A stretch of 23,335 bases of DNA. Source: JBOFFC01 sp051648405. GTDB lineage: Bacteria; Planctomycetota; Planctomycetia; Pirellulales; Lacipirellulaceae. The position numbers and the translations under genes are program-made. Positions within the stretch are counted from its first letter, which is position 1. Every line of letters starts with the position of its first letter. Shown here piece after piece: positions 1 through 8,294 of the stretch. The stretch covers positions 1 through 23,335 of the forward strand of contig JBOFFC010000123.1 in NCBI GenBank assembly GCA_051648405.1, written 5' to 3'. Under the pieces are notes generated by a model. The model was not told the origin of the DNA. It worked only from the letters and a program-made list of their open reading frames with translations, and did not search any database.

Positions 1-2
1 TG

Positions 3-374
3 GCCGTCTCGCGGCTCGAGCGTCGCGCGGCCGAGCTGGCGGCCGAAGACTGGGAGTCGCCCGACGCGCGGCGGCTCGCCGACCGCTGCGCAAGACACGC
101 CGGCGAGCTGTTCACGTTCTTGTGGCACGACGGCGTCGACCCGACCAACAACCTGGCCGAACGCGAGGTCCGCCCCGCCGTGCAGATCCGCAAGAACTCC
201 TACCAGAACGCCAGCCCCTCCGGCGCCCAGACCCAGGCCGTGCTCATGACCGTGCTACGCACCCTCAAACGACGCGGACACAACCCCCTCGCCGCCCTCA
301 CCAAGGCCGTCTACCACTACGCCGCTACCGGCTCGCTACCGCCTCTCCCTACGGCCAGCGCTTCAGATGGGTGA
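3..374 (+). CDS. IS66-family transposase, C-terminal fragment (5' end outside window)
   Basis: This is the C-terminal 123 residues of a DDE transposase of the IS66 type; the reading frame is open from the window edge, so the gene starts upstream. The recognisable block is 'GVDPTNNLAEREVRP' followed by 'RKNSYQNASPSGAQTQAVLM' and 'LRTLKRRGHNPLAAL'. It matches the conserved IS66 C-terminus, where the Glu of 'NNLAERE' is expected to be the last acidic residue of the DDE triad. In this family the protein catalyses cut-and-paste insertion of its element. The sequence after the stop includes gtgaggggttac, which could be part of an element end, but the other end is not in the window. No inactivating change is visible in the part shown; whether the whole element is intact cannot be judged. 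Confidence 0.85.
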   Translation, partial: AVSRLERRAAELAAEDWESPDARRLADRCARHAGELFTFLWHDGVDPTNNLAEREVRPAVQIRKNSYQNASPSGAQTQAVLMTVLRTLKRRGHNPLAALTKAVYHYAATGSLPPLPTASASDG

Positions 375-460
375 GGGGTTACAGCCTGCACGGGTGCGTC
401 CGGAGGTGCGTCGGCGATTTGGGAGGGCTCGACTTGGGTATGGCGGGCAGCGGGTAATGT

Positions 461-517
461 GGGTGAGGCTGCGGAACTTGGGTGAGGCTGCGGAACTTGG
501 GTGAGGCTGCGGAACTT
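461..517. repeat. Three perfect tandem copies of a 19-bp unit
   Basis: The unit gggtgaggctgcggaactt occurs at 461-479, 480-498 and 499-517 with no mismatch and no spacer. It lies in non-coding DNA just after the IS66 fragment. The 'gggtgagg' start of the unit also occurs at the transposase stop codon (369-376), so the repeat may derive from element-end sequence. Copies without spacers rule out a CRISPR array. Confidence 0.9.
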
Positions 518-668
518 TTGGGAGGCGCGCAGAAGCCGCTGCCCGAAAGTACTGGGCAATCGCATACTGGGTTACCGCAACCCGCCACGCGGCCTAGCCC
601 AACGGTTCGCTGGGGAAACGATCCCACCCCGTGCCTTCCTAGCGACTGGTAACGGCTTTCGAGGCCGG
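518..668. other. Non-coding gap between tandem repeat and metallophosphoesterase gene
   Basis: I see no supported gene here. Several frames are open because of the high GC content, but none has a recognisable protein pattern. The 3' end of the minus-strand gene abuts this region at 669. No convincing T-rich terminator was found for it. Confidence 0.5.
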
Positions 669-2612
669 TCACCTTCGTTGCCTTCGGCATGCCACTCTTC
701 CCTTGGCGTTAGGCGACGAGGCCCGGCGGCTAGCGAGGTGGGCCGCGGCCGCGACGACGAGCAAGCCGGCGGCGGTTGGTTCGGGGACCGCAGCGCTCGC
801 GGTGCTTGCGGCTCGGGATTGCCCGTAGTGGGTGCGCCACACCGAGAGGTCTGCTTGTCCGACGAGCCCGTCGCCGTCGCCGTCGGCGGAAGACCACGCG
901 GTGACACGGTTGCCGACCAGGTCGCGCCACACGGTGTAGTCGGCTGCGTTTACGTGCCCGTCGTCGTTGAAATCGCCGGGGAGTAGGGGCGAGACGTAGA
1001 ATTCGAAGCGGTTCGCGGCGTCGGTCTTCTCGAGGCCGTAGAGCGGCGAGTACGTACGCACCCGTGCGCGACGGCCGTCGGCGAGGAACTCGACGACACG
1101 CAGCCAACCGTTGCCGCCGTTGGACTCGAACTGCGTGTCGAGCAACATCTGGTGAACGGTCTGGCCCCGCGCACCGCGACTGGCGAGGTACCCCGTGCCG
1201 TCGCCGCCGATGTGGCCGCTGAAGACCATCTCAAACTGTTCGTTGGGACTGACGAGCTCGTTCCACAGATCCTGGCCGTCGTGCGTGTCGGCCGAAGTGC
1301 TGTAGGAATGGGGGTTGCCCCCTTGGTCGTTCGACGGGTTCGAGTCGAGGTTGCGCGACCAATCGAGGCGGGTCTCGTCGTTGTACATGTAAGCGTGCGT
1401 GAGGAGCACTGCGGTGTGGTCGGCGAGCTCCGGTCGAGCGACGACGCCCCGCGCCCAATCGACGGCCACTTGGCGGGGCCCCCACTCGAGGGCGACAACC
1501 AGCATCTCGCGGCCGTCGGGAGCGGTAAACGTGTGGTAGGCGTTCTGGATCTCGCCGGGGTTCATCATCCCCTTGAGCGTCCCGCCGCGCACCGGGTCCA
1601 CCAAGGCGTTGTCCGCCGCCCTGAAATAGGTGTTGAGCTGCGTCGCGCGGGTCTGCGCGTTGGTGGTCCCGAAGTCGTGGTTGCCGGGAACGATGGCGTA
1701 GGGAACAAAGCCGTCGAGCACCGCCATCGACGCCTTCGCGTTCTGCCATTGTTGGTTCGCAGACTGGTCGCCGCTGGTCGGGGTGACCTGCGAGTTCTGG
1801 TTGACGATGTCCCCTTCGTGGAGGACGAAGCGGATGTTGTGGGCGTCGCGGTTGTCGCGGATCCACGTGGTCTGCTGCGTGAAGATCGCGCGATCGACGC
1901 TGCTCTTCGCGTAGTTCTGCGTGTCGGGGAGGACCGCCATCGACCACACCGCGTCGGGTGATGGCGCGAACGCGGCTTGCGGCACGGTGGCGACCGAGCC
2001 GGGAGAGCCGCGGTCCCCCCCCGAAGCGCCCCGCGCGTAGCGGGCGCCGTACACACCCCCCATGCTGGGGAGCCACGCCCCGCCGACGTCGTTGGCCGTT
2101 GCGCCTATCGACCGGGGCAAGAGCGAGATGCTCTCACCATCGGGGGAATCGACCGGCCAAGGCGCAGCGTCGTCGTAGTTCACGGAGTCCACGACGGCCC
2201 CCGCCGCGTTCCGGAGTGCGACGACGTCCTCGACGGCGGACGGGCTGTTCGTGAGCGTGGGGAACCCGGTGACGCCCACGCGACGGACCCCGGTCCCCCA
2301 GATCGAGTCGAACGTGGCGGTGTCCCCCGTGACGACGAGCGACTCGAATGGCCTCAGGATCGTCCTTGCCGGGAACGGAGCGGCGAGCTCGCCGTCCTGC
2401 AGGTCCTCGAGGCGCCAGCCGACGAGGTCGATGGTCTCGCGACCGGCGTTGAACAGCTCGACCCACTCGCGACTTACGCCGGTGGCCGTGTCGAAGTCGG
2501 TCCCCGTCGGGTTGTACATGATCTCGCTGATGACCACCTGGGCGGGCGCGACGACGGCCGATAGGCCGATCACCATCCCGGTAAGAACGCCCCAACTGCC
2601 TCGTAGCGTCAT
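669..2612 (-). CDS. Secreted LTD / metallophosphoesterase / dockerin / PEP-CTERM protein (647 aa)
   Basis: The start is set at 2612 because it gives a signal peptide ('LTGMVIGLSAVVAPAQ', residues 10-25) and a ribosome site GGGAGA 4 nt upstream. Further upstream the open frame would overlap the divergent glpQ. Residues 26-206 form a lamin-tail-like domain ('VVISEIMYNPTG', 'REWVELFNAG'). Residues about 223-495 are a calcineurin-like metallophosphoesterase with metal-site motifs 'DTQNY' (230), 'EGDIVN' (266), 'GNHD' (310), 'THAY' (405) and 'SGHIGGDG' (465). Residues 545-597 are a dockerin-like Ca-binding repeat ('GDFNDDGHVNAADYTVWRD', 'DGDGDGLVGQADLSVWR'). A PEP-CTERM signal follows ('VPEP' at 609, hydrophobic helix, 'RR'), with an unusual extra tail of about 17 residues. 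The protein is probably exported and exosortase-processed; its phosphoester substrate is unknown. Confidence 0.9.
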   Translation of the reverse strand: MTLRGSWGVLTGMVIGLSAVVAPAQVVISEIMYNPTGTDFDTATGVSREWVELFNAGRETIDLVGWRLEDLQDGELAAPFPARTILRPFESLVVTGDTATFDSIWGTGVRRVGVTGFPTLTNSPSAVEDVVALRNAAGAVVDSVNYDDAAPWPVDSPDGESISLLPRSIGATANDVGGAWLPSMGGVYGARYARGASGGDRGSPGSVATVPQAAFAPSPDAVWSMAVLPDTQNYAKSSVDRAIFTQQTTWIRDNRDAHNIRFVLHEGDIVNQNSQVTPTSGDQSANQQWQNAKASMAVLDGFVPYAIVPGNHDFGTTNAQTRATQLNTYFRAADNALVDPVRGGTLKGMMNPGEIQNAYHTFTAPDGREMLVVALEWGPRQVAVDWARGVVARPELADHTAVLLTHAYMYNDETRLDWSRNLDSNPSNDQGGNPHSYSTSADTHDGQDLWNELVSPNEQFEMVFSGHIGGDGTGYLASRGARGQTVHQMLLDTQFESNGGNGWLRVVEFLADGRRARVRTYSPLYGLEKTDAANRFEFYVSPLLPGDFNDDGHVNAADYTVWRDLVGNRVTAWSSADGDGDGLVGQADLSVWRTHYGQSRAASTASAAVPEPTAAGLLVVAAAAHLASRRASSPNAKGRVACRRQRR

Positions 2613-2752
2613 CCGAGTCTCCCGTGTGTCGGCCGTGAAGAGCTTTCCCGAATCTCGACACCGTAGCGAGGCGTTGTGAAGAATCCGTGAAGTCGTGGCG
2701 CTTCGAGGACGCCCCGATTGTGCCCCCCCGCGCGGCGAGTAGCATCGTGGGA
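2613..2752. promoter_or_regulatory. Divergent intergenic promoter region
   Basis: This 140-bp stretch separates two divergently transcribed genes and must hold both promoters. The short word gtgaag recurs three times (near 2633, 2677 and 2689). No clear -35/-10 pair was recognised with confidence. Confidence 0.4.
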
Positions 2753-3790
2753 ATGCGAACTGACTTAGCGGCCCACCGGCCCCCGGCACTCTTTCCATAC
2801 GCCCGCTCCGCGAGCCTGTTGGGGTTGACGCTCGTCGCGACGACCGCAGGCGCGAGCGTCGCTTCCGCGCACGAGCCGCTGGTGATCGCCCACCGCGGGG
2901 CTTCGGGCTATCTGCCCGAGCACACGCTCGTCGGAGTTGCGATGGCCTACGGCCTCGGCGCCGACATGATCGAGCAGGACGTCGTGCTGACGAGCGACGG
3001 CGTGCCGATCGTGCTGCACGACCTGACGCTCGACGCGACGACCGACGTCGCACGCGTCTTCCCGGGTCGAGCAGGCGCGGACGGCAAGCACTACGCCGCG
3101 GACTTCACGCTCGAAGAGGTTCGTCGGCTGCGAGTCACCGGGCGCCGCGCGGCGGTTGCGGGCCCCCCGACCTCGTGGCGGTTCCCAGCGGATCGCGCCG
3201 AGGGGCTGGCGCTGCGTGTCCCGACACTCGCCGACGAGCTCGACCTGGTTCGGGGGCTGAACAGCTCGACCGGGGGCGAGGTCGGGGTCATCGTCGAGCT
3301 GAAAGAGCCTGCTTGGCATCGGCAACGGGGGATGGACCTCGCAGTCGCGACACTCGCAGTGCTCGCGGCGTACGGCTACGAGAACCCCGAGGACGGCGCG
3401 CTGATCCAGTGCTTCGACGCCACCGAGACCCGCCGCCTGCGCGCGGACCTTGGCTGCCAGTTGCCGCTTTGCCAACTGCTGGGGGGGGCGAAGCCCGCGA
3501 CCAGGGAACAGCTCGCCGCGATCGCTTCCCAGGCCGACAGCGTCGGGCCGCCTATCGACCACGTCTTGGGGGGCGATGGCGCAGGCGCGGAGTACATCGA
3601 CGACGCCCACGCGGCGGGCCTAGCCGTCTACGCGTACACCTTGCGCCGCGATGCGCTCCCCGACTGGGCCGAGTCGGAGGGCGACGTTGTCGAGCGGCTC
3701 ACCGCAGCAGGGATCGACGGCTACTTCACCGACTTCCCGGGGCCCGTCGCTACTGCGAGCGGTGAACCGGAAGGGAAGGCCACGCGTTGA
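2753..3790 (+). CDS. glpQ: Glycerophosphodiester phosphodiesterase, GlpQ-like, exported (345 aa)
   Basis: This enzyme hydrolyses glycerophosphodiesters to glycerol 3-phosphate and an alcohol, normally in the periplasm. The start at ATG 2753 gives a signal peptide ('SASLLGLTLVATTAGASVASA', about 19-39). The GDPD fold is clear: 'IAHRGASGYLPEHT' with catalytic His47 and Arg48, 'MIEQDVVLTSDGVPIVLHD' with Glu74, Asp76 and His89, 'VELKEP', and the closing 'GIDGYFTDFP'. The segment 'DVARVFPGRAGADGKHYAADF' after the second His is typical of the GlpQ subtype rather than UgpQ. The length fits the family. The gene overlaps the next one by 4 nt, so they are probably cotranslated. No membrane lipid or transport gene lies nearby, so its substrate in this context is open. 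Confidence 0.92.
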   Translation: MRTDLAAHRPPALFPYARSASLLGLTLVATTAGASVASAHEPLVIAHRGASGYLPEHTLVGVAMAYGLGADMIEQDVVLTSDGVPIVLHDLTLDATTDVARVFPGRAGADGKHYAADFTLEEVRRLRVTGRRAAVAGPPTSWRFPADRAEGLALRVPTLADELDLVRGLNSSTGGEVGVIVELKEPAWHRQRGMDLAVATLAVLAAYGYENPEDGALIQCFDATETRRLRADLGCQLPLCQLLGGAKPATREQLAAIASQADSVGPPIDHVLGGDGAGAEYIDDAHAAGLAVYAYTLRRDALPDWAESEGDVVERLTAAGIDGYFTDFPGPVATASGEPEGKATR

Positions 3791-5022
3791 AGCCCGCTCG
3801 GATCGCTGCGCTGGCGACGCTCGTCGCCTGGTTGACCTCGTTCGAACGCGTCGCCGCGTTCTCGATCCTCGACCGCTGGTCGATCACGGCGAGCTACCCC
3901 GTGGTCGAACGTGGAGACCCGATCACGCTCACCTGGAGCATCGCCCCGGACGGCGCCCCCACGCGTGGCGGAGCGGGTAGCGAGCTCGTGCGGACGCTCG
4001 ACAGCGCCTTTGGATCCATGGGAGCGGTCGGAGACTTCACGGAGCGCCCGTGGTTTCCCATTCTCGCGAGCTCGTTCGACCGCTGGGGTTCGCTCGGCGG
4101 GGTGCGTTTCGCTTACGAGCCCCGCGACGACGGCGCTGCGGTGGGCTCAAGTCCCGGCGTCCTTAACGTGCGGGGGGACGTCCGCCTCGCCGCGGTCGCG
4201 GTCGATGGCGCCGGGCGAACGATCGCGACCGGCCAGCTCCCCGACGAGGGGGACGTGGTCTTCGACTCAGGGGACCGGAACCTGATGGCCGACGCGCGGC
4301 TCGGCTTCCTACCCCTGCGAAACGTGCTGATGCACGAGATCGGCCACACGCTCGGCCTCGGTCACGTCTACTCGGACGACGCCTTCGTGCTCATGGAGCC
4401 GGAGCTGAGCCTGTCGTTCGACGGGCCGCAGATCGACGACGTACGAGGTCTGCACCGCCTCTACGGCGACCGATTCGAGCGCGGGGGTAACGACTCGTTC
4501 GGCGCGGCGACTGGGCTGGGAGGGATTCAGCCCGGAGAGACGATCGTCGTCGGCGCCGCAGCGGGAGCAGCGAGCGGCCCGGACGCCGCGATCGACTTCG
4601 TGAGCATCGACGGGCTGTCAGACAGCGACTTCTTCCGGATCGACGTGCGGGAAGCCGGCTCGTTGTCGATTGAAGTCGTCCCGCGCGGGGGGGCCTTTCG
4701 GCAGGGCCTCGCCCCCGAATCACAGACGCCCCTCGACGCCGACTCGAGCAACAACCTGAACCTGGCTCTGTTCGGCAGCGACCCCACGGCGCCCCTGGTC
4801 GTCGCGAACGGACAGCGGCGCGGGATAGTCGAACGGGTCACCGACTTCGCCGTGCCCGTGGGCGCGTACGTGCTGCAAGTCAATGGGGCAAACGACGCCG
4901 CGCAACTCTACGAAGTGCGCATCACGCTGCGCTCAGCGACAATCCCAGAGCCCGCCGCGGCCGTCGTCGCGATTGGACTTGTCGGCATGGTCAGCGCGTC
5001 GGCTCGCGTCTCGCGACGCTGA
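3787..5022 (+). CDS. Matrixin-like zinc metalloprotease with PPC-like domain and PEP-CTERM (411 aa)
   Basis: Translation appears to start at TTG 3787, overlapping the glpQ stop as TTGA; that start gives a signal peptide ('IAALATLVAWLTSFERVAA'). The zinc site is complete: 'HEIGHTLGLGH' with His183, Glu184, His187 and His193, followed by a Met-turn ('VLMEP', Met203). This is the metzincin/M10A matrixin pattern. No cysteine-switch propeptide is visible. Residues about 235-380 resemble a bacterial pre-peptidase C-terminal (PPC) beta domain ('DSFGAATGLGGIQPGETIV', 'SDSDFFRIDV', 'GAYVLQVNG'). The C-terminus is a PEP-CTERM signal ('IPEP' at 386, helix, 'RVSRR'). It is likely an exported, surface-sorted protease. 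Coupling to glpQ by overlap is unusual and unexplained. Confidence 0.88.
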   Translation: MKPARIAALATLVAWLTSFERVAAFSILDRWSITASYPVVERGDPITLTWSIAPDGAPTRGGAGSELVRTLDSAFGSMGAVGDFTERPWFPILASSFDRWGSLGGVRFAYEPRDDGAAVGSSPGVLNVRGDVRLAAVAVDGAGRTIATGQLPDEGDVVFDSGDRNLMADARLGFLPLRNVLMHEIGHTLGLGHVYSDDAFVLMEPELSLSFDGPQIDDVRGLHRLYGDRFERGGNDSFGAATGLGGIQPGETIVVGAAAGAASGPDAAIDFVSIDGLSDSDFFRIDVREAGSLSIEVVPRGGAFRQGLAPESQTPLDADSSNNLNLALFGSDPTAPLVVANGQRRGIVERVTDFAVPVGAYVLQVNGANDAAQLYEVRITLRSATIPEPAAAVVAIGLVGMVSASARVSRR

Positions 5023-5179
5023 GCGCACTCCGATCGCCTTCTTCGCGTGCGCTTCGCGGCATCTTCACGGGTTCAGAACACAGCCTTAACCTTGGCCCTG
5101 TGCTGCTTGGCTATCGTGAATTCTGGTGCTCGGCGAACTGTCGCCGGGCGTTGTCGGACACACCCTAGGCAGGCTCTCG

Positions 5180-6889
5180 ATGACCTCTCGATGGTTCCGC
5201 TTTGCGGCGCGCTTCGTCGCCGCTGCTCCCATGGTCGCCGCCGCTTCGGCGATCGCCGCCCCCCAAACTGTCGTCTTCCAAAACGGCCTTAACGGCTACA
5301 CGGGGACTTTCCAGCGCCGCTTGGCCGACACGAACCCCGCCACCGAGGAGTTTAACGGCTCGACGGTCGCCGACTTCTTCGTCGATGGCTATCAGCCCGA
5401 CGGGACCGACGCGAACACGCTGCCGGACAGCAACGACCAGCAGATGCTGATCCGCTTTGACAGCATGTTCGGCGCGGGCGCCAACCGGATCCCGCTCGGC
5501 GCGACGATCCTCGACGCCAAGTTCACCACGACCACGAGCCTCCGCGGCAACGCTCAGACGGCCGGTCCGTTCGGGATCTCGGGACTGGTCGCGCCGTTCG
5601 ACGACACGGTTTCGTACTTCACGAGCTTCAACTCGACGACGAACTTCGTCAGCCGCGGGCCGTGGTACCAAGACGGATCCGCGACCCGTGCGACGGGTGG
5701 CTGGGGCTTCCAAAACCCGGGCGAAGCCAACGCGGCGAACGTCACGTCGCTCGTCCAGGGTTGGTCGAACGGCGGGGCCGCGCACGGCTTCACGATCCAG
5801 GCCGGAATCTCGGACGACATCGCCGCCAACGCGAACACGGCCGACGGCTGGGCGATCAACTCGATCGGCTACCCGGTCGCCGACCAGCGTCCCCGGCTGG
5901 CGGTTACCTACACGACGAACCCGATCGTCCAAAAAGTGTTCCAGCGTGACCTCAACGAGTACGTTGGCGACTCGATGTTCGTTGTGCGCAGCGGCCCGAA
6001 CACCTTGATCCGCGACCTCGATCCGATCACCGGGCTGCCGGCGACCGACCCCGTCACGGGGCTGGCCTTGGAGCGCACCGAGGACGGCACGACGCTCGAC
6101 CAAACGTTCCTCGACGGCCCGCTCTTCTCGCTCCCGGACGGGACCACGAGCTCGCCGGACGACTTCGGCGTCTTCAAGTTCGGCAACGTGTTCGGCGCCG
6201 GGTCGAGCCAAGCCCCGGCCGGCACGCCGGTCGCCAAGGCGTGGCTCGTGATCACCACGGGCGACGCCAATGCGAACGCCAACTCGCAAGGACCGTGGGT
6301 CGCCCACCCGCTGCTCCGTGCGATCGACACCAACACGCTGCACAGCGCGATCGGTGGCGTCGGTGGCGTGCAAGTGACCGACGCCGACCTCGGCGCCGAG
6401 CTAAGCCGCCTGGAAGGCATGATCCGTGGCAGCGAGGTGTGGTTCGACGTCACGAGGCACTTGGAAGCGGTCCGCAGCGGCGCGATCGTTGACAACGGGA
6501 TCGCGGTCCTCGCCAACGGCACCGCCGATGGGTGGCAGATCCACGCCAACGGCTCGCTGACGCCGTCGGCTCGGCCGCGGCTGGTCGTCTACTCGGGTGA
6601 CCTCGGCATCGTCGCCGGCCTGTCGGGCGACTTCAACGACGACGGCGTTGTCAACGCCGGCGACTACACCACCTGGCGTGACAACCTCGGCACCACGTTC
6701 TCGCTCAACGGCAACGGCAACGAAGCGGGCCCGAGCGGCGGTGTGGTTGATCAGGCGGACTACGACCTGTGGGCCGCTAACTACGGCGCGTCGAACGTCG
6801 GCGCCCTGGCGAACGCGGTCCCCGAGCCGGCAGCCGCCGCGCTCGTGGCCGTCGCCGCGATCGGGTTCGCCGCACGTCGTCGCGACTGA
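5180..6889 (+). CDS. Duplicated DNRLRE-like / dockerin / PEP-CTERM secreted protein (569 aa)
   Basis: The ATG at 5180 starts a clean signal peptide ('FVAAAPMVAAASAIAA', about 12-27); earlier in-frame starts would put a long tail before it. Two similar beta-rich halves follow. Each opens with a related motif ('VVFQNGLNGYTG' at 31-42 and 'KVFQRDLNEYVG' at 252-263) and ends with 'DGWxI' plus 'RPRLxVxY'. The pattern 'RIPLGATILDAKF', 'VTSLVQGWSNG' and 'DGWAINSIGY' resembles the DNRLRE domain found in surface polysaccharide-associated proteins. A dockerin-like region begins at Gly483 ('GDFNDDGVVNAGDYTTWRD'), with a second loop near 'GVVDQADYDLW'. A PEP-CTERM signal ends the protein ('VPEP' at 547, helix, 'RRRD'). 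No catalytic motif is visible, so the role is probably structural or binding. Confidence 0.85.
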   Translation: MTSRWFRFAARFVAAAPMVAAASAIAAPQTVVFQNGLNGYTGTFQRRLADTNPATEEFNGSTVADFFVDGYQPDGTDANTLPDSNDQQMLIRFDSMFGAGANRIPLGATILDAKFTTTTSLRGNAQTAGPFGISGLVAPFDDTVSYFTSFNSTTNFVSRGPWYQDGSATRATGGWGFQNPGEANAANVTSLVQGWSNGGAAHGFTIQAGISDDIAANANTADGWAINSIGYPVADQRPRLAVTYTTNPIVQKVFQRDLNEYVGDSMFVVRSGPNTLIRDLDPITGLPATDPVTGLALERTEDGTTLDQTFLDGPLFSLPDGTTSSPDDFGVFKFGNVFGAGSSQAPAGTPVAKAWLVITTGDANANANSQGPWVAHPLLRAIDTNTLHSAIGGVGGVQVTDADLGAELSRLEGMIRGSEVWFDVTRHLEAVRSGAIVDNGIAVLANGTADGWQIHANGSLTPSARPRLVVYSGDLGIVAGLSGDFNDDGVVNAGDYTTWRDNLGTTFSLNGNGNEAGPSGGVVDQADYDLWAANYGASNVGALANAVPEPAAAALVAVAAIGFAARRRD

Positions 6890-6969
6890 GAGACGTCGGC
6901 AGGGGGCTCGGCTTTGGCCAGCGTCACGTCCCTGGCGTCAACCGAGTGATCAGGGGATGGGAGAGCGAT

Positions 6970-7001
6970 CGCACGCGGCCGAGGCTCCTCGGCCGCGTGC
7001 G
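6970..7001 (+). terminator. Strong hairpin, probable terminator
   Basis: The 14-nt arm cgcacgcggccgag (6970-6983) pairs perfectly with 6988-7001 across a 4-nt loop, and tttcgtt follows. It lies 80 nt after the DNRLRE-like gene and before the next gene, as expected for transcription termination, although the T tract is interrupted. Confidence 0.65.
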
Positions 7002-7060
7002 TTTCGTTGATAGGGGCAACACGTGTCGCGGACTTACGCGATTCCACCAACTCGCGAACC

Positions 7061-7066
7061 GGGGAG
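7061..7066 (+). promoter_or_regulatory. Ribosome binding site deciding a GTG start
   Basis: ggggag ends 9 nt before GTG 7076. The later ATG codons at 7091 and 7097 lack such a site, so the GTG is the preferred start of the first DUF1559 gene. Confidence 0.6.
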
Positions 7067-7075
7067 AAGCCAGCT

Positions 7076-8161
7076 GTGCGTAACGGAACTATGTCCATGG
7101 ACGGAGCCAGCACCACGCAAACGCCGTTGTTGCCACAGCGACCGGGCTTCACGCTCGTCGAGCTGCTGGTGGTGATCGCCATCATCGGGATCCTCGTGGC
7201 GCTGCTGCTGCCGGCCGTGCAGGCGGCGCGCGAGGCCGCGCGTCGCACCCAGTGCCAGAGCAACATGAAGCAGATCGGCCTGGCGACCCTCAACTTCGAG
7301 GACGTGAAGAAGCACCTCCCCCCCGGCGCGTTCCGCTACTACGACCGGACCGTCGCGACCGAGGGGAGCGCCGCGGCGCGGGGAGCAGCGATCACGCACA
7401 GCAACCTGACTTACCTCCTCCCCTACGTCGAAGAGTCGGCGCTCGCCGGCCTGTGGAACTTCGACAAGCCGTGGAACTTCCCCGATACCAACGCCAAGCC
7501 GACCGACAACGCCGTCCTGAACCAGACGCCGATCGCCACCTTCAAGTGTCCGAGCGTTTCGGAGGAGCGCGGCGAGTACCCGGCGGCCGTCGATTACACG
7601 GTCTGCGACAAGCTCATGAACAACACGCTGAGTCACGCGCTGGTGCAAATGATTAACAACCGCTCGGTCACGCCACGGCCGAATCGATTCAATCAGTATC
7701 AGAGCGTCCTGGCGCACAGCTTCTTAAACAACTTGGGGCAGCACATCAACAACGGTGGGGAGGACGTTAGTACCGACGTCGTAGACACCGACCTTCCGAA
7801 GCTGACCGACACCACCGACGGCCTCTCGAAGACCTTTATGTGGTTTGAGACCGGCGGGAGGCCATTCCGGTACCTCGAAGGGCGTCCCCACGTGCCTGAG
7901 GGACGCACAAGCGGCGTGTCTCTGACCGGCGAGCTCACCGGGGCGAGTTGGGCCAACTTCGCGAACTGGCACAGCGTCCACGACCGCTGCGGCACCGCGT
8001 TGTTCAACTGCAACAACAACGAGGAGATTTACTCGTTCCACGCCGGGGGGGCGTTCTTCGGCATGGGGGACGGGTCGGTCCAGTTCGTGCTCCAAGAGAT
8101 TGCGCCCGACGTCTTCGTCTCGAAGTTCACCCGCGACGGGGGGGACGTCGGTTCGGAATGA
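7076..8161 (+). CDS. DUF1559 prepilin-like protein with intact H-X9-DG motif (361 aa)
   Basis: This belongs to the large planctomycete DUF1559 family, which has a type IV prepilin N-terminus. After a short basic leader, the processing site 'PGFTLVELLVVIAIIG' (Gly24/Phe25, Glu at mature position 5) continues into 'LVALLLPAVQAAREAARR' and 'CQSNMKQIGLATLNFED'. Near the C-terminus 'HAGGAFFGMGDGS' gives the family's H-X9-DG motif (His322, Asp332, Gly333). The protein is expected to be processed by a prepilin peptidase and assembled or anchored at the membrane; its actual function is not established. The start is taken as GTG 7076 on the ribosome site. It follows a strong hairpin, so it is probably a separate transcript, and it is convergent with the lipoprotein gene downstream. 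Confidence 0.92.
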   Translation: MRNGTMSMDGASTTQTPLLPQRPGFTLVELLVVIAIIGILVALLLPAVQAAREAARRTQCQSNMKQIGLATLNFEDVKKHLPPGAFRYYDRTVATEGSAAARGAAITHSNLTYLLPYVEESALAGLWNFDKPWNFPDTNAKPTDNAVLNQTPIATFKCPSVSEERGEYPAAVDYTVCDKLMNNTLSHALVQMINNRSVTPRPNRFNQYQSVLAHSFLNNLGQHINNGGEDVSTDVVDTDLPKLTDTTDGLSKTFMWFETGGRPFRYLEGRPHVPEGRTSGVSLTGELTGASWANFANWHSVHDRCGTALFNCNNNEEIYSFHAGGAFFGMGDGSVQFVLQEIAPDVFVSKFTRDGGDVGSE

Positions 8162-8294
8162 CCAGTCGTGCGAGCTGATCGACGCGACGGTTAAAATTAC
8201 AGCGCGAACCGGCTTCAACGACCTCCGCGATGCGGCTATTGCTCGTCGGTCGATTGCCGTCGTTGGCATCCCCCGTCATCGCAGGTCAAAGGGG

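Noticed and set aside
461..517. CRISPR-like array
   Set aside because: The three repeats are directly adjacent with no spacers and no cas gene nearby.
2613..3053. Upstream extension of the minus-strand metallophosphoesterase frame
   Set aside because: It is Arg/Ser-rich low-complexity translation, overlaps the divergent glpQ start, and would bury the signal peptide at internal position 148 onward.
5165..6373. 402-codon open frame on the minus strand
   Set aside because: It mirrors the DNRLRE-like gene and is rich in Arg, Val and Asp, as expected of an antisense frame in high-GC DNA; no domain pattern.
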